A stretch of DNA of 64,000 nt from Methylotenera oryzisoli_B (GTDB lineage: Bacteria > Pseudomonadota > Gammaproteobacteria > Burkholderiales > Methylophilaceae), in NCBI GenBank assembly GCA_965613685.1, contig OZ277031.1, positions 496,001 to 560,000 on the forward strand, in the 5' to 3' direction. The position numbers were made by a program, and so were the translations under genes. Shown one piece after another: positions 30,285 to 38,770 of this stretch. How positions within the stretch are numbered: position 1 is the stretch's first letter; every line of letters starts with the position of its first letter. The notes beneath the pieces are model-generated. The model saw only the letters and a list, made by a program, of their open reading frames with translations, did no database searches and was not told where the DNA came from.

Positions 30285-31652
30285 ATGGCCGCCACCGATT
30301 TCTTAGCCAAATTAGCCCAATTATTACCTAAAGACAGGCTCTACACCGACCCGGTGGATTGTTACGCTTACGCCTACGACAATTCCCGCATTTTCCACTC
30401 GCCATTGGCGGTGGCTTTCCCTATCCATGCCGAAGAAGTGCAAGCCGTCATTAGGCTGTGCAATACCGAGAACGTCCCCGTGGTGCCACGCGGGCGCGGC
30501 ACAGGCACCGCCGGTGGCAGCGTGCCAGAAGTCGGTGGGGTAGCGCTGTCCTTAGAGCGCATGAACCGCATCATCAGCGTCGACCCAGATAACCGTATGG
30601 CCATAGTCGAGCCTGGTGTGCTCAACCAAGAGTTGCAAGATGCCATTAAGGACGTGGGCTTCTTTTGGCCACCTGATCCGTCCAGTGCGGCCTATTGCAG
30701 CGTGGGCGGCAATTTAGCCACCTGTGCAGCCGGACCGCATGCAGTGAAGTACGGTGTGGCGCGTGACCACGTATTGGGTTTAAAAGCAGTGACCGGCAAT
30801 GGCGACATCATTAAAACCGGCTGTTACACCAGTAAAGGCGTGGTTGGCTACGATTTAACACGCTTGTTAGTCGGCTCCGAAGGCACGCTGGCGGTCATCG
30901 TTGAAGCCACGCTAAAACTGACACCCTTGCCTAAACACACGGGCGGCATCACCGCTGAATTTGCCGACACCTACAGTTGTGCCAAAGCGATCGCCGCCAT
31001 CATGGCCCAACCTTATACCCCGAGTGCCTTGGAGTTTTTAGATAACGGGGCATTAACCCTGATTCGTGGCCGCCATAAAAATCTATTGCCCGACAATGCC
31101 CGTGCTTATTTGATGATAGAAGTCGACGGGGCCGAGCAAGAAATTCATGAAGCCACGCAAGCCATACTTGCAGCGTGTCAGGTCGATGGCTTAATAGAAG
31201 CCAAAGTCGCGCAAGACACCAAAGCCTTATGGGCCGCTCGTAAAGCGCTGTCGCCCTTACTCAAAGACATCGCCCCTAAGAAAATCAATGAAGACATTGC
31301 GGTGCCGGTATCGCATTTACCGGAACTGTTAACGGGCTTAGAGAAATTGGCCGCCCAATACCAAATCGCTAACGTCAATTTTGGCCATGCCGGAAACGGC
31401 AATATCCACGTCAATCTATTGGTCAACCCTGATAACGGCGATGAGCTAAAACGCGCTTATGCATGCTTGGATGAGGTGTTTAGTTTGGTCTTGTCACTGC
31501 AAGGGACCTTGTCTGGTGAGCACGGTGTGGGCATTGCTAAACGGGCTTTTGTGCCGCGTGAGATTGATGCCACCACCATGAATTTGATGAAGGCGCTGAA
31601 GCTGACTTTTGACCCGGCCAATATACTCAATCCGGGTAAACTCTTTCCTTAA
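30285..31652 (+). CDS. FAD-linked oxidase, D-lactate/glycolate dehydrogenase (GlcD/Dld) family
   Basis: The 455-residue protein has the PCMH-type FAD domain (about 35-215) with VPRGRGTGTAGGSVPEVGG and NLATCAAGPHAVKYGV. The FAD-linked oxidase C-terminal domain has NFGHAGNGNIHVNLLV and GTLSGEHGVGIAKR. Relatives oxidise D-2-hydroxy acids such as D-lactate, glycolate or 2-hydroxyglutarate and pass electrons to the respiratory chain. The exact substrate cannot be told from sequence. It starts 8 bp after lpdA, so it is probably co-transcribed; a D-lactate dehydrogenase feeding pyruvate to PDH would make sense. Confidence 0.88.
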   Translation: MAATDFLAKLAQLLPKDRLYTDPVDCYAYAYDNSRIFHSPLAVAFPIHAEEVQAVIRLCNTENVPVVPRGRGTGTAGGSVPEVGGVALSLERMNRIISVDPDNRMAIVEPGVLNQELQDAIKDVGFFWPPDPSSAAYCSVGGNLATCAAGPHAVKYGVARDHVLGLKAVTGNGDIIKTGCYTSKGVVGYDLTRLLVGSEGTLAVIVEATLKLTPLPKHTGGITAEFADTYSCAKAIAAIMAQPYTPSALEFLDNGALTLIRGRHKNLLPDNARAYLMIEVDGAEQEIHEATQAILAACQVDGLIEAKVAQDTKALWAARKALSPLLKDIAPKKINEDIAVPVSHLPELLTGLEKLAAQYQIANVNFGHAGNGNIHVNLLVNPDNGDELKRAYACLDEVFSLVLSLQGTLSGEHGVGIAKRAFVPREIDATTMNLMKALKLTFDPANILNPGKLFP

Positions 31653-31665
31653 GCGAGCCCGCTTG

Positions 31666-32004
31666 TTATTGGCTACGCGTCAGTTTGGCGTAGTAGATGG
31701 CGCAGATAAAAAACACCACACTCAAGCCCACTTCCGCTAAGGCCAGTTGCGCGGATAAGCCCACGTCCGACCAAGCCCGCACCGAGCCTTCCATAAAGTA
31801 AAGCAAGATGAACAAGCTGGTCCATTGGTAGGTATAACGCTTGCCATGCAATATGCCAAACAAAGGCAAGAGCAAGGGCAGGGTTTTAAGTATCAACAAC
31901 GAGCCATTCGGTTTAAATGGCGCCAAGACCGTTTCCCATGCCAGGCATAAGGCTATCAGGGCGATCAAGCTAGAGCTGGCCCCCAGTCTTAGCGCACGTA
32001 TCAT
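31666..32004 (-). CDS. DUF2069 small membrane protein
   Basis: About 112 residues with four predicted membrane segments (near 10-28, 40-55, 60-80 and 90-110). It matches the DUF2069 pattern of hydrophobic helices with YxWxSLFILLYFMEG-type content. No function is known. The ATG at 32004 is preferred; a GTG at 32019 would add five residues and overlap the upstream gene. It follows wrbA-like on the same strand and converges on the FAD oxidase gene. Confidence 0.75.
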   Translation of the reverse strand: MIRALRLGASSSLIALIALCLAWETVLAPFKPNGSLLILKTLPLLLPLFGILHGKRYTYQWTSLFILLYFMEGSVRAWSDVGLSAQLALAEVGLSVVFFICAIYYAKLTRSQ

Positions 32005-32011
32005 GGGTTCT

Positions 32012-32605
32012 TCAAGCACTCAGTTTTAAAGCGATTTGGCCTAAACGCTTGCCCAAGGCCAGGCAAAGTTTACGTTCATCCGGGCTAATCGCCAGATCAT
32101 CATTGGCGCCGGCCACATGGCTAGCGCCGTAAGGCGTGCCGCCGGTTTTGGTGGCGGATAACTCGGCTTCGGAATAAGGGATGCCGACCATCACCATGCC
32201 GTGGTGCAGCAAAGGCAGCATCATGCTGAGTAAGGTCGCTTCATTGCCGCCGTGCATGGAGCCGCTGCTGGTGAAAACCGCAGCCGGCTTGCCAATTAAA
32301 TCGCCTTTTAACCATGTGCTAACCGTGCTGTCTAGAAAGTACTTCATGGCGGCGGCCATGTTACCAAAGCGGGTAGGGCTGCCTAGCGCTAGGCCTATGC
32401 ATTCCTGCAAATCACTTAATTCAACGTAAGGGTCGCCGCTGGCTGGAATGTCTGGCTCGGTCGCTTCGCAATTGCTCGATACCTTAGGCACGCTGCGTAT
32501 GCGCGCTTTGACGCCGGCTTGGCTTTCTATGCCACGGGCAATTAACTGCGCCATCTCTCTAACGGCGCCGCCTTGCGAATAATAAAGGACTAAAACCTCG
32601 GCCAT
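32012..32605 (-). CDS. wrbA: NAD(P)H:quinone oxidoreductase, WrbA type
   Basis: The 197-residue flavodoxin-like protein starts with VLVLYYSQGGAVREMAQ (FMN phosphate loop). It also has GSPTRFGNMAAAMKYFLD and FTSSGSMHGGNEATLLSMM, the WrbA/type IV quinone oxidoreductase pattern. It reduces quinones by two electrons and helps limit oxidative stress. It is in a minus-strand run purB-wrbA-DUF2069, 1 bp after the purB stop, so it is probably co-transcribed with purB. Confidence 0.94.
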   Translation of the reverse strand: MAEVLVLYYSQGGAVREMAQLIARGIESQAGVKARIRSVPKVSSNCEATEPDIPASGDPYVELSDLQECIGLALGSPTRFGNMAAAMKYFLDSTVSTWLKGDLIGKPAAVFTSSGSMHGGNEATLLSMMLPLLHHGMVMVGIPYSEAELSATKTGGTPYGASHVAGANDDLAISPDERKLCLALGKRLGQIALKLSA

Positions 32606-32606
32606 G

Positions 32607-33977
32607 TTAGCCGCGTTTTGCCAATGCCACCGCTTTGCCTATGTAGCTAGCAGGGGTCATGGCCAATAAGTCTTGTTTGGCCTGAGCGGGAATGGCCAAA
32701 TCTTCAATGAAGGCATGCAAGGAGGCTTGATTGATGCCACCTTTGCCGCGGGTTAATTCTTTGAGTTGTTCGTATGGGTTGGCGATGCCGTAACGGCGCA
32801 TCAAGGTTTGTATGGGTTCGGCTAACACTTCCCAACTGGCATCCAAATCTTGCGCCAGTTTTTCTGGGTTAATTTCCAATTTATTCAGTCCGCGCAAGCA
32901 GGCATCGTAAGCCAATAGCGTGTAGCCAAAAGCTACGCCCATGTTGCGTAATACCGTGGAATCGGTCAGATCGCGTTGCCAGCGTGAGATGGGCAACTTT
33001 TCTGCCATGTGGCGCAGCAGGGCATTCGCCATGCCTAAATTGCCTTCGGAGTTTTCAAAGTCAATTGGGTTGACTTTGTGTGGCATGGTGGACGAACCGA
33101 TTTCACCGGCTTTTACTTTTTGCTTGAAGTAGCCCACGGAGATGTAACCCCAAATGTCGCGGTTAAGGTCGATCAATATGGTGTTAATGCGGGCAAAGCT
33201 GTCGTACAACTCGGCCATGTAATCGTGCGGCTCAATTTGTATGGTCATTGGGTTATAAGTTAAGCCCAATGAACGTACAAAGCGCTCGGCAAATTGCTCC
33301 CAATCAAAGTCTGGGTAAGCGGCCAAATGGGCATTGAAGTTACCCACGGCGCCATTAATTTTACCGAGTATCTCGTTGTTTTTTAATTGCTTTTCTTGGC
33401 GTTGCAAACGATACAGTACGTTGGCTAACTCTTTACCCATGGTGCTAGGCGAAGCCGTTTGGCCGTGCGTGCGTGACAACATGGGCTGATCAGCCAGTTG
33501 CGTGGCAAGCTCTCTCAAGCGCGCCATTAAGTTGGCAAGGAAGGGCAACATCACCTCATCGCGTGCGGTTTTTAACATCAGGCCATGCGATAGGTTGTTG
33601 ATGTCTTCTGAGGTGCAAGCGAAGTGGATGAATTCGCTGGCTTTATTGATTTCTGGATTGGCCTCAAATTTGTCTTTTAGCCAATATTCCAATGCTTTTA
33701 CATCGTGGTTGGTGCGGGCTTCAATGGCTTTGACTTGGGCCGCATCGCTTTCGCTGAAGTTAGCAATGGCGGCATCCAGTTCCTTGATGGTGGCCGGGCT
33801 GAACGCGGCAATTTCGGTCAATTCGCTGGCTGCTGCTAGGGCTTTAAGCCATTCCACTTCCACCCACGCGCGGTGTTTGATCAGCGCGTATTCGCTAAAG
33901 TAAGGGCGCAGTGCGTCTAATTTTGTTTGATAGCGGCCATCCAGAGGGGATAGGGCATTGAGCGTGGTCAGAGACAT
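32607..33977 (-). CDS. purB: Adenylosuccinate lyase
   Basis: PurB cleaves SAICAR and adenylosuccinate in purine synthesis. The 456-residue protein belongs to the fumarase/aspartase superfamily, with signature GEIGSSTMPHKVNPIDFENSEGN read near residue 293 onward (flexible catalytic Ser loop). FACTSEDINN and SRTHGQTASPSTMGKE are the other conserved segments. Length fits the E. coli type. The 5' side is flanked by a bidirectional stem-loop that separates it from the prp genes. Confidence 0.97.
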   Translation of the reverse strand: MSLTTLNALSPLDGRYQTKLDALRPYFSEYALIKHRAWVEVEWLKALAAASELTEIAAFSPATIKELDAAIANFSESDAAQVKAIEARTNHDVKALEYWLKDKFEANPEINKASEFIHFACTSEDINNLSHGLMLKTARDEVMLPFLANLMARLRELATQLADQPMLSRTHGQTASPSTMGKELANVLYRLQRQEKQLKNNEILGKINGAVGNFNAHLAAYPDFDWEQFAERFVRSLGLTYNPMTIQIEPHDYMAELYDSFARINTILIDLNRDIWGYISVGYFKQKVKAGEIGSSTMPHKVNPIDFENSEGNLGMANALLRHMAEKLPISRWQRDLTDSTVLRNMGVAFGYTLLAYDACLRGLNKLEINPEKLAQDLDASWEVLAEPIQTLMRRYGIANPYEQLKELTRGKGGINQASLHAFIEDLAIPAQAKQDLLAMTPASYIGKAVALAKRG

Positions 33978-34019
33978 GGTAAAGCCTTATAAAGCAGCGT
34001 AAATAAAGCGTTATTTTAC

Positions 34020-34058
34020 ATTAAAAAGCCAGCCAAAATTGTTGGCTGGCTTTTTAAT
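34020..34058 (-). terminator. Terminator of the prp gene run
   Basis: A perfect 17-bp inverted repeat with a 5-base loop: the arms contain AAAAAGCCAGCCAA and TTGGCTGGCTTTTT. The A-run on one side and T-run on the other let it work in both directions. It lies 43 bp past the prpD stop and 43 bp upstream of purB. Confidence 0.93.
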
Positions 34059-34100
34059 GGTTGCTGCAAGTCGCGTTAACGGCTTGCAGCAAGTGCTGAC

Positions 34101-35561
34101 TTAAGCCACTAACATGTCAACAAACTGGTTGACTGGGGTGGCTTCTAGTTTCGCTTGATCCAAGCACAAGGCCAAGATATCGGCTTGTTTTTTGGCATCG
34201 AAGCGACGGGCTAAATTCACTTTGAATTTTTTCACCAATTCTGGGATGCCTTGGCCACGACGACGACGGTGACCGATTGGGTATTCAACGGCGATGTTTT
34301 CTGAGCTGCTGCCGTCTTTGAAAAACACTTGTATGGCGTTGGCGATAGAGCGTTTTTCTGGGTCGTGGTAATCGGTGGTGTACTGGGCTTTTTCCACGCA
34401 AGTCATTTTGGCGCGTATGGCGTCTATCCTTGGGTCTGCCGCGGCCGCGTCTTCGTAATCTTGGGCGGTTAAGTTGCCTTTTAATAAGCCTATGGTCGCC
34501 ATGTATTGGATACAGTGGTCACGGTCAGCTGGGTTATCCAATGGGCCGGTTTTATCAATAATGCGGATGGCGGATTCGTGCGTGGTGATCACGATTTTAT
34601 CGATTTGCGCAATTTGCTCCATGGTTTGCACTTTGCTGCCTACTTGGGCGTGCAGTTGTATGGCGCACTCCACCGCTGTTTGTGCGTGGAACTCGGCCGG
34701 GAAGGAGATTTTGAACAGCACTTGTTCCATTACATAAGAGCCGTAGCTGCGTTGGAATTTAAAGGCATTGCCTTTGAACAGCACGTCGTAAAAGCCCCAG
34801 GTTTTGGCCGTTAAGGCTGATGGGTAACCCATCTCGCCTTGCAGCGTCATCCAAGCCAAGCGCACCGCACGGCTTGTGGCATCGCCGGCTGCCCAAGATT
34901 TGCGTGAGCCGGTATTAGGCGAATGGCGATAGGTGCGTAAGCTTTGGCCGTCCACAAAGGCGTTGGATACGGCGTTAATGATGTCTTCTTTGTTGCCACC
35001 TAGCAATTTGGTGACGACCGCGGTTGAGGCGATTTTAACCAAGATGACGTGGTCTAGGCCGACGCGGTTAAAGCTGTTTTCTAATGCCAACACGCCTTGA
35101 ATTTCATGCGCTTTAATCATGGCCGTGAGCACGTCTTTGATGGTGAGGGGCGCTTTGCCTTCGGCCACATTTTTACGCGACAAGTAATCCGCGCTGGCTA
35201 AAATGCCGCCTAGGTTGTCCGATGGGTGACCCCATTCTGCTGCTAACCAAGTGTCGTTAAAATCCAACCAACGTATCATGGCGCCTATGTTGAAGGCGGC
35301 TAAAATTGGATCCAATTGAAAGCTGGTGCCTGGCACTTTGGCGCCATTTGGTACCACGGTGCCGGCAATCACTGGGCCTAATAATTTGGTGCAAGCTGGG
35401 TATTCCAAGGCTTCAAAGCCGCAACCCAATGTGTCCATTAAGCAGTTGCGAGCCGTGTCGTAGGCTTCGGTGGATTCGATTTTATAATCGGCCACGTAAT
35501 TAGCGATGTCGACGATGACTTGGTCGGGAGCGGGGCGTACATTTGAAATGTGAGCTGACAT
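34101..35561 (-). CDS. prpD: 2-methylcitrate dehydratase
   Basis: The 486-residue MmgE/PrpD protein dehydrates 2-methylcitrate to 2-methyl-cis-aconitate. Matching PrpD segments include CLMDTLGCGFEALEYPACTK, FNIGAMIRWLDFNDTW, EWGHPSDNLGGILA and SFPAEFHAQTAVECA. No acnD/prpF alternative is present; the hydration step would be done by AcnB at the other end of the locus. It is the last leftward gene, separated from prpC by 105 bp with a stem-loop, and ends at a strong terminator. Members of this group can also act on citrate, so some aconitase-type activity is possible. Confidence 0.94.
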   Translation of the reverse strand: MSAHISNVRPAPDQVIVDIANYVADYKIESTEAYDTARNCLMDTLGCGFEALEYPACTKLLGPVIAGTVVPNGAKVPGTSFQLDPILAAFNIGAMIRWLDFNDTWLAAEWGHPSDNLGGILASADYLSRKNVAEGKAPLTIKDVLTAMIKAHEIQGVLALENSFNRVGLDHVILVKIASTAVVTKLLGGNKEDIINAVSNAFVDGQSLRTYRHSPNTGSRKSWAAGDATSRAVRLAWMTLQGEMGYPSALTAKTWGFYDVLFKGNAFKFQRSYGSYVMEQVLFKISFPAEFHAQTAVECAIQLHAQVGSKVQTMEQIAQIDKIVITTHESAIRIIDKTGPLDNPADRDHCIQYMATIGLLKGNLTAQDYEDAAAADPRIDAIRAKMTCVEKAQYTTDYHDPEKRSIANAIQVFFKDGSSSENIAVEYPIGHRRRRGQGIPELVKKFKVNLARRFDAKKQADILALCLDQAKLEATPVNQFVDMLVA

Positions 35562-35610
35562 GATTTATTACCTTTATTTATTAATTTTTAAACAAATCGT
35601 TGTGTCCTGT

Positions 35611-35646
35611 GCCTTGCGCGCCATGCTAAGGCTGTCGCGCCAAGGC
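35611..35646 (-). other. Intercistronic stem-loop between prpC and prpD
   Basis: GCCTTGCGCG and CGCGCCAAGGC pair into a 10-bp stem with one bulged base around a 15-base loop. No U-run follows on the minus strand, so it looks like an mRNA stability or processing element rather than a terminator. Confidence 0.5.
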
Positions 35647-35666
35647 CCAAAACAAAAATGAGGGGC

Positions 35667-36830
35667 TTACCTTTTTTCCAGTGGCAGGTAATCCCGGTTA
35701 TCCGGCCCGACGTATTCGGCATTGGGGCGGATGATTTTGTTGTCTATGCGCTGTTCAATCACATGCGCTACCCAGCCGCTGGTGCGCGAGATAACGAATA
35801 TAGGCGTGAACATGCCGGTGGGGATGCCCATCATGTGGTAGCTGGATGCGCTGTACCAATCTAAGTTGGGGAACATTTTTTTCTCACGCCACATCACGCT
35901 TTCTATGCGGTCAGAAATATCAAACAGCGTCATGTCGCCAGCGTCCGCGCACAGTTTGCGGCTAACCGCTTTGATTGATTCATTGCGTGGGTCGGCGATG
36001 GTGTAAACCGGATGACCAAAGCCAATGATGATTTCCTTACGTGCCATGCGCGCCAAGATGTCGGCTTCGGCTTCGTCCGGCGTTTTGTAACGCTCGATGA
36101 TCTCCATCGCCGCTTCATTGGCGCCGCCGTGTTTAGCACCACGTAGGGCGCCGATGGCACCGGTGATGCAGGAATACATATCGGACAAGGTGCCGGCAAT
36201 CACACGACCGGTAAAGGTCGAAGCGTTGAATTCGTGTTCGGCGTACAACACCAATGAGGTGTTCATGGCATCGATGTGCAATTGGCTAGGCGCTTTGCCG
36301 TGCAAGACATGCAAGAAATGCGCGGCGATGCTGTCGTCGTTGGTGTTAACGTCCACGCGTTTGCCGTTGTGGCTAAAGTGGTACCAATACAGCAAAATTG
36401 AACCAAAGCAGGCGATTAAGCGGTCACCCAAATCTTGGGCGGCAACGGTGTTGCGGTCGGCCACTTCTGGCTCCAAGGTACCCAGCATGGCGCAACCGGT
36501 GCGCATTACGTCCATAGGGTGGGTGTCTTTAGGGATTTGCTCGAGTACGGTTTTAAGCGCGGCGGGCAATTCGCGTAATTTTTTTAGTTTGGCATGGTAA
36601 GCCGCTAATTGGCTTTTGTTAGGCAGTTCGCCGTGTATCAATAAATAGGCCACTTCTTCAAAGCTGGCATGCTTGGCCAACTCTATGATGTCGTAGCCGC
36701 GGTAGTGCAAATCGTTACCGGTATGGCCAACTGTGCAAATTGCTGTGCTGCCAGCGGTCACGCCGGCCAAGGCCACGCCTTTTTTCTTTTTAGGCGCTTC
36801 TGCTGCTGGGGTTTGAGCCGTGGTTTGCAT
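35667..36830 (-). CDS. prpC: 2-methylcitrate synthase
   Basis: PrpC condenses propionyl-CoA with oxaloacetate. The 387-residue protein follows PrpC throughout: GNDLHYRGYDIIELAKH, SHPMDVMRTG-like HPMDVMRTG, EHEFNASTFTGRVIAGT (active-site His), GALRGAKHGGANEAAM, IIGFGHPVYTIADPRN (His and Asp region) and YVGPDNRDYLPLEKR at the C-terminus. It is shorter than GltA-type citrate synthase and lacks its NADH-binding N-terminal part. It begins 2 bp after prpB on the same strand. Confidence 0.96.
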   Translation of the reverse strand: MQTTAQTPAAEAPKKKKGVALAGVTAGSTAICTVGHTGNDLHYRGYDIIELAKHASFEEVAYLLIHGELPNKSQLAAYHAKLKKLRELPAALKTVLEQIPKDTHPMDVMRTGCAMLGTLEPEVADRNTVAAQDLGDRLIACFGSILLYWYHFSHNGKRVDVNTNDDSIAAHFLHVLHGKAPSQLHIDAMNTSLVLYAEHEFNASTFTGRVIAGTLSDMYSCITGAIGALRGAKHGGANEAAMEIIERYKTPDEAEADILARMARKEIIIGFGHPVYTIADPRNESIKAVSRKLCADAGDMTLFDISDRIESVMWREKKMFPNLDWYSASSYHMMGIPTGMFTPIFVISRTSGWVAHVIEQRIDNKIIRPNAEYVGPDNRDYLPLEKR

Positions 36831-36832
36831 GA

Positions 36833-37717
36833 CTACTTTTCTCCTTTAAAAAGGGCATCCAATTTTTGTTCAAAGGCGTGGTAACCCAAATGCTCATAAA
36901 GGTCGGCGCGCGTTTGCATTAGATCAACAACGTTCTTTTGTGTGCCGTCACGGCGGGTGGCTTGGTAAACGCTTAGGGCGGCTTGGTTCATGGCGCGGAA
37001 AGCCGATAAGGGGTAGAGCACCATACTGACATCGGCGCCGCGTAATTCGTCTACGGTGAATAAAGGCGTGCTGCCAAATTCGGTGATGTTGGCCAATACC
37101 GGCACTTTTACCGCAGAGGCAAATTGTTTATACATGGCCAATTCGGTGATGGCTTCAGGGAAGATCATGTCGGCACCGGCTTCTGCGCAGGCGCAAGCGC
37201 GGTCAATGGCCGATTGCAAACCTTCCACTGCCAGGGCGTCGGTTCTGGCCATAACGACAAAATCGTCGTAGGGTTTGGCATCAACCGCGGCTTTAACCCG
37301 GTCGACCATTTCTTCTAGGCTAACAATGGCTTTATTCGGCCGGTGACCGCAGCGTTTGGCGCTGACTTGGTCTTCGATGTGCACCGCGGCGGCGCCAGCC
37401 TTGGCGATACTTTTGACGCTGCGTGCGATATTAAATGCACCGCCCCAGCCGGTATCGATGTCCACCAATAAAGGCGTGTCCACCGCGTCGGTGATGCGGC
37501 GCACGTCTATCAATACGTCTTCTAGCGTGGAGATGCCCAAATCAGGTAAACCTAGCGAGCCGGCTGCCACGCCACCACCCGACAAATACAAGGCCTTGAA
37601 GCCGCTCTGGGTGGCCAGCATGGCGTGGTAGGCATTGATGGCGCCTATGATTTGTAGCGGTTTTTCGGCTTTAAGGGCTGCACGAAAGCGTGCGCCTGCA
37701 GTTGCGGCTTGTGTCAT
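36833..37717 (-). CDS. prpB: 2-methylisocitrate lyase
   Basis: PrpB splits 2-methylisocitrate to pyruvate and succinate. The 294-residue isocitrate lyase-superfamily protein has LYLSGGGVAAGSLGLPDLG, DIDTGWGG (metal Asp), HIEDQVSAKRCGHRPNK with the KRCGH catalytic motif, ARTDALAVEG and ANITEFGSTPLF. It is upstream of prpC in the leftward run and follows the CitE-like gene after 33 bp. Confidence 0.97.
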   Translation of the reverse strand: MTQAATAGARFRAALKAEKPLQIIGAINAYHAMLATQSGFKALYLSGGGVAAGSLGLPDLGISTLEDVLIDVRRITDAVDTPLLVDIDTGWGGAFNIARSVKSIAKAGAAAVHIEDQVSAKRCGHRPNKAIVSLEEMVDRVKAAVDAKPYDDFVVMARTDALAVEGLQSAIDRACACAEAGADMIFPEAITELAMYKQFASAVKVPVLANITEFGSTPLFTVDELRGADVSMVLYPLSAFRAMNQAALSVYQATRRDGTQKNVVDLMQTRADLYEHLGYHAFEQKLDALFKGEK

Positions 37718-37750
37718 GGTGTTTACCTAGAGGTCTAAGGTTAAATAAAA

Positions 37751-38749
37751 TTAACTGAAAAATGCGGCTTGGGCTTCAGCCGGTATCGCCACTTTGGTGA
37801 GCTTGGCTTTTTGCAGGATTTCCCAGAAATAGCGGTAAGTGGCTCTGTCGTGCAATTCGCCATCGTATTGAATCGGGCCCCAATCGGCTTTTTGTGCGGC
37901 CAATAAAATGTTGGCGCCGTCTTGCACTTCATCAAAATTCGGTTTCATGGCGCTGACGATGGCTTCAATTTGCGTGGGGTAAATGCTCCACATGCGTAAA
38001 AAGCCAAACTCATTGCGGGCGCGTGAGGCGTCGCTGTGGGTGGTTTCCACGTTTTTTAAATCCAAGGTGACGTTGTGTGCTGGCACCACGCCGTTAGCCA
38101 ATGCGGCAGCGACCAATTCGGCTTTGGCGCGGGCTAATAAGCGGTGGTCAAATTGGCCTGGGCTGCGCATGGCGGAAGCCGGGATGGCGCCGTGGTGGCC
38201 ACTGACGAAATCCATTAAGCCAAAGTCCAGCACTTGAAGCCAGGGCAGGGTGGCGATGTCGTGCACGGCTTTTAAGGCGCCGTGCGTTTCCACCAAGATG
38301 TGCACCGGAATCTCGCGGGTAATGCCATTAAAGGTCGCTACTTTTTGGATGTAGGCGATCATTTCTTTGGCTTGCGCGTGGCTGGTGCATTTAGGAATGG
38401 TGATGTAGCTTAGCACTTGCCCTGCGCCGGCCACCAAGATATCGATGTCTTGTTTCCAAGCCGGGTGCGTGTAATCGTGTATGCGTGCGCCGGCCATTTT
38501 GTGTTTGTTGTCGGCACTGGTTAAGACGCGCACTATCATGGCCGCGTGATCGCGTTCTTGACCGGCTTGCGCGCCGTCTTCGCAATCGCAGGTGATGTCA
38601 AACACCGGGCCTATGCTGTCTTGCATGGCCAAGGCCTTAAGGATTAATTTCTCACTGCCGGCAAAATGCTCGCAAGACGGAATGATGGGAAAGGATTTTT
38701 CCCCGCTAAATAATGCGTCGTTTGGGTGAACTAGGTTGGTCGTAGACAT
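37751..38749 (-). CDS. HpcH/HpaI-CitE family lyase (paralogue A)
   Basis: The 332-residue TIM-barrel protein of the citrate lyase beta / malyl-CoA lyase superfamily keeps an acidic CDCEDGAQAGQERDHA segment in place of the DLEDAV motif, a metal-site Glu in HILVETHGALK, and FGLMDFVSGHHG with the metal Asp. The C-terminal GKxxIHPxQ motif of true malyl-CoA lyases is replaced by MWSIYPTQIEAI. Family members cleave or form 3-hydroxyacyl-CoA esters such as malyl-, methylmalyl- or citramalyl-CoA. The substrate cannot be fixed. It sits between the MaoC-type hydratase and prpB, so a link to propionyl-CoA is likely. Confidence 0.82.
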   Translation of the reverse strand: MSTTNLVHPNDALFSGEKSFPIIPSCEHFAGSEKLILKALAMQDSIGPVFDITCDCEDGAQAGQERDHAAMIVRVLTSADNKHKMAGARIHDYTHPAWKQDIDILVAGAGQVLSYITIPKCTSHAQAKEMIAYIQKVATFNGITREIPVHILVETHGALKAVHDIATLPWLQVLDFGLMDFVSGHHGAIPASAMRSPGQFDHRLLARAKAELVAAALANGVVPAHNVTLDLKNVETTHSDASRARNEFGFLRMWSIYPTQIEAIVSAMKPNFDEVQDGANILLAAQKADWGPIQYDGELHDRATYRYFWEILQKAKLTKVAIPAEAQAAFFS

Positions 38750-38770
38750 GGTTTTAATCCTAAGGCAAAG

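Noticed and set aside
31651..31664. Small hairpin AAGCG-AGCC-CGCTT after the FAD oxidase
   Set aside because: The 5-bp stem has only a weak T-rich tail; not enough to call a terminator.
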